This document shows, piece after piece, positions 63,797 to 64,000 of a DNA stretch of 64,000 bases. The notes beneath the pieces were generated by a model that was not told where the DNA came from, ran no database searches, and saw nothing but the letters and a program-made list of their open reading frames with translations. Each line of letters starts with the position of its first letter. Position 1 is the first letter of the stretch. This DNA comes from Microbacterium oxydans (lineage in GTDB: Bacteria; Actinomycetota; Actinomycetes; Actinomycetales; Microbacteriaceae), in contig NZ_BJOG01000001.1 of NCBI RefSeq assembly GCF_006540085.1, positions 186,001 through 250,000 on the forward strand. Reading direction: 5' to 3'. The translations under genes were made by a program, and so were the position numbers.

Positions 63797-64000
63797 TCAG
63801 ACGGGGCGGATGTTCTCTGCCTGCAGGCCCTTCGGACCCTGCGCCACATCGAACTCGACTCGCTGGTTCTCTTCGAGAGACCGGTAGCCGGATGACTGGA
63901 TGGCGGAGTAGTGCGCGAAGACGTCAGCGCCTCCGTCGTCGGGGGAGATGAAGCCGAAGCCCTTCTCCGAGTTGAACCACTTGACCGTGCCCTGGGTGCT
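63797..64000 (-). CDS. Cold-shock protein, N-terminal start beyond the window
   Basis: 67 residues are visible; only the initiator Met (or a few bases) is missing. [20 protein letters not shown] with RNP1 (KGFGFI) and DVFAHYSAI (RNP2-like VFAHY) define the CspA family, a small single-strand nucleic-acid-binding protein. Ends [14 protein letters not shown]. It carries a strong terminator after its stop. Confidence 0.97.
   Translation of the reverse strand, partial: STQGTVKWFNSEKGFGFISPDDGGADVFAHYSAIQSSGYRSLEENQRVEFDVAQGPKGLQAENIRPV

Overview
The window is chromosomal DNA of a high-G+C actinobacterium, most likely a Microbacterium-like member of the Microbacteriaceae. The support is the dense GC-rich coding, many GTG and TTG starts with 4-base stop/start overlaps, NucS (an actinobacterial/archaeal mismatch endonuclease), a fused MnhAB Mrp antiporter, a MoxR/DUF58/VWA operon, and many apparently leaderless genes with a TAGNNT -10 box 6-7 bases before the start codon. 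Genus is an inference. I found no rRNA, tRNA, CRISPR array, prophage or intact insertion sequence, and no stretch above 300 bases lacks a gene.

Region by region. 1-3 kb: a truncated bioY diverges from an acyl-adenylate ligase plus FabF-like ketosynthase pair across a perfect 26-base palindrome resembling a BioQ operator. 3-5.5 kb: a quinone-oxidoreductase-like MDR enzyme and an MFS exporter sit behind a promoter with a SoxR-type box. 5.5-9.2 kb: a lactonase-like beta-propeller, purA and an EamA permease. 9.2-12.8 kb: a degenerate class III cyclase receptor overlaps an MscS channel with a cyclic-nucleotide-binding-like domain. 12.9-15 kb: a Pr6Pr membrane protein and a Tmm-like flavin monooxygenase.

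15.3-23.3 kb is the most unusual part: ten same-strand, tightly packed genes without a recognisable resistance, transport or regulatory gene. They encode a radical SAM enzyme, a DegT-type aminotransferase, a NUDIX hydrolase, a 72-residue cysteine-free peptide, a nucleotidyltransferase fused to a PqqD-like domain, a dTMP-kinase-like enzyme, a HAD protein, a sugar-nucleotide SDR, a Gfo/Idh/MocA oxidoreductase and a second P-loop kinase. I read this as a RiPP-like pathway in which a modified nucleoside or sugar nucleotide is made, phosphorylated and transferred to a peptide. That assignment is a hypothesis.

23.8-34.1 kb is a MoxR/DUF58/VWA operon whose TPR-like tail genes are separated from the rest by a large surface protein gene (beta-propeller, LamG, two PKD domains) carrying a one-base frameshift and preceded by a hairpin-rich leader. 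34-41.4 kb holds a PucR-type regulator with an esterase, a PPOX flavoprotein, a ZIP transporter, an MFS transporter flanked by two copies of an 83-base palindromic repeat, argG and a GntR regulator. 41.6-44.8 kb is a TetR, degenerate ABC ATPase and YhgE/Pip operon behind an operator-overlapped promoter. 44.9-48.4 kb has a penicillin-acylase-family Ntn hydrolase and an alpha/beta hydrolase. 48.5-54.8 kb is a complete Mrp cation/proton antiporter operon on the minus strand. 54.9-64 kb has a polytopic membrane protein, a LacI/MFS divergent pair, a two-component system, a GAP-family protein, nucS, a repeat-built coiled-coil protein, a HAD phosphatase and a cold-shock protein cut by the window end.

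The larger gaps are 15037-15323 (two hairpins and a promoter), 7931-8176 (an 18-base inverted repeat), 41386-41618 (TetR operator and promoter), 28334-28548 (structured leader), 38988-39194 and 37528-37721 (the repeat copies), and 36170-36372 (divergent promoters presumed, nothing else seen).
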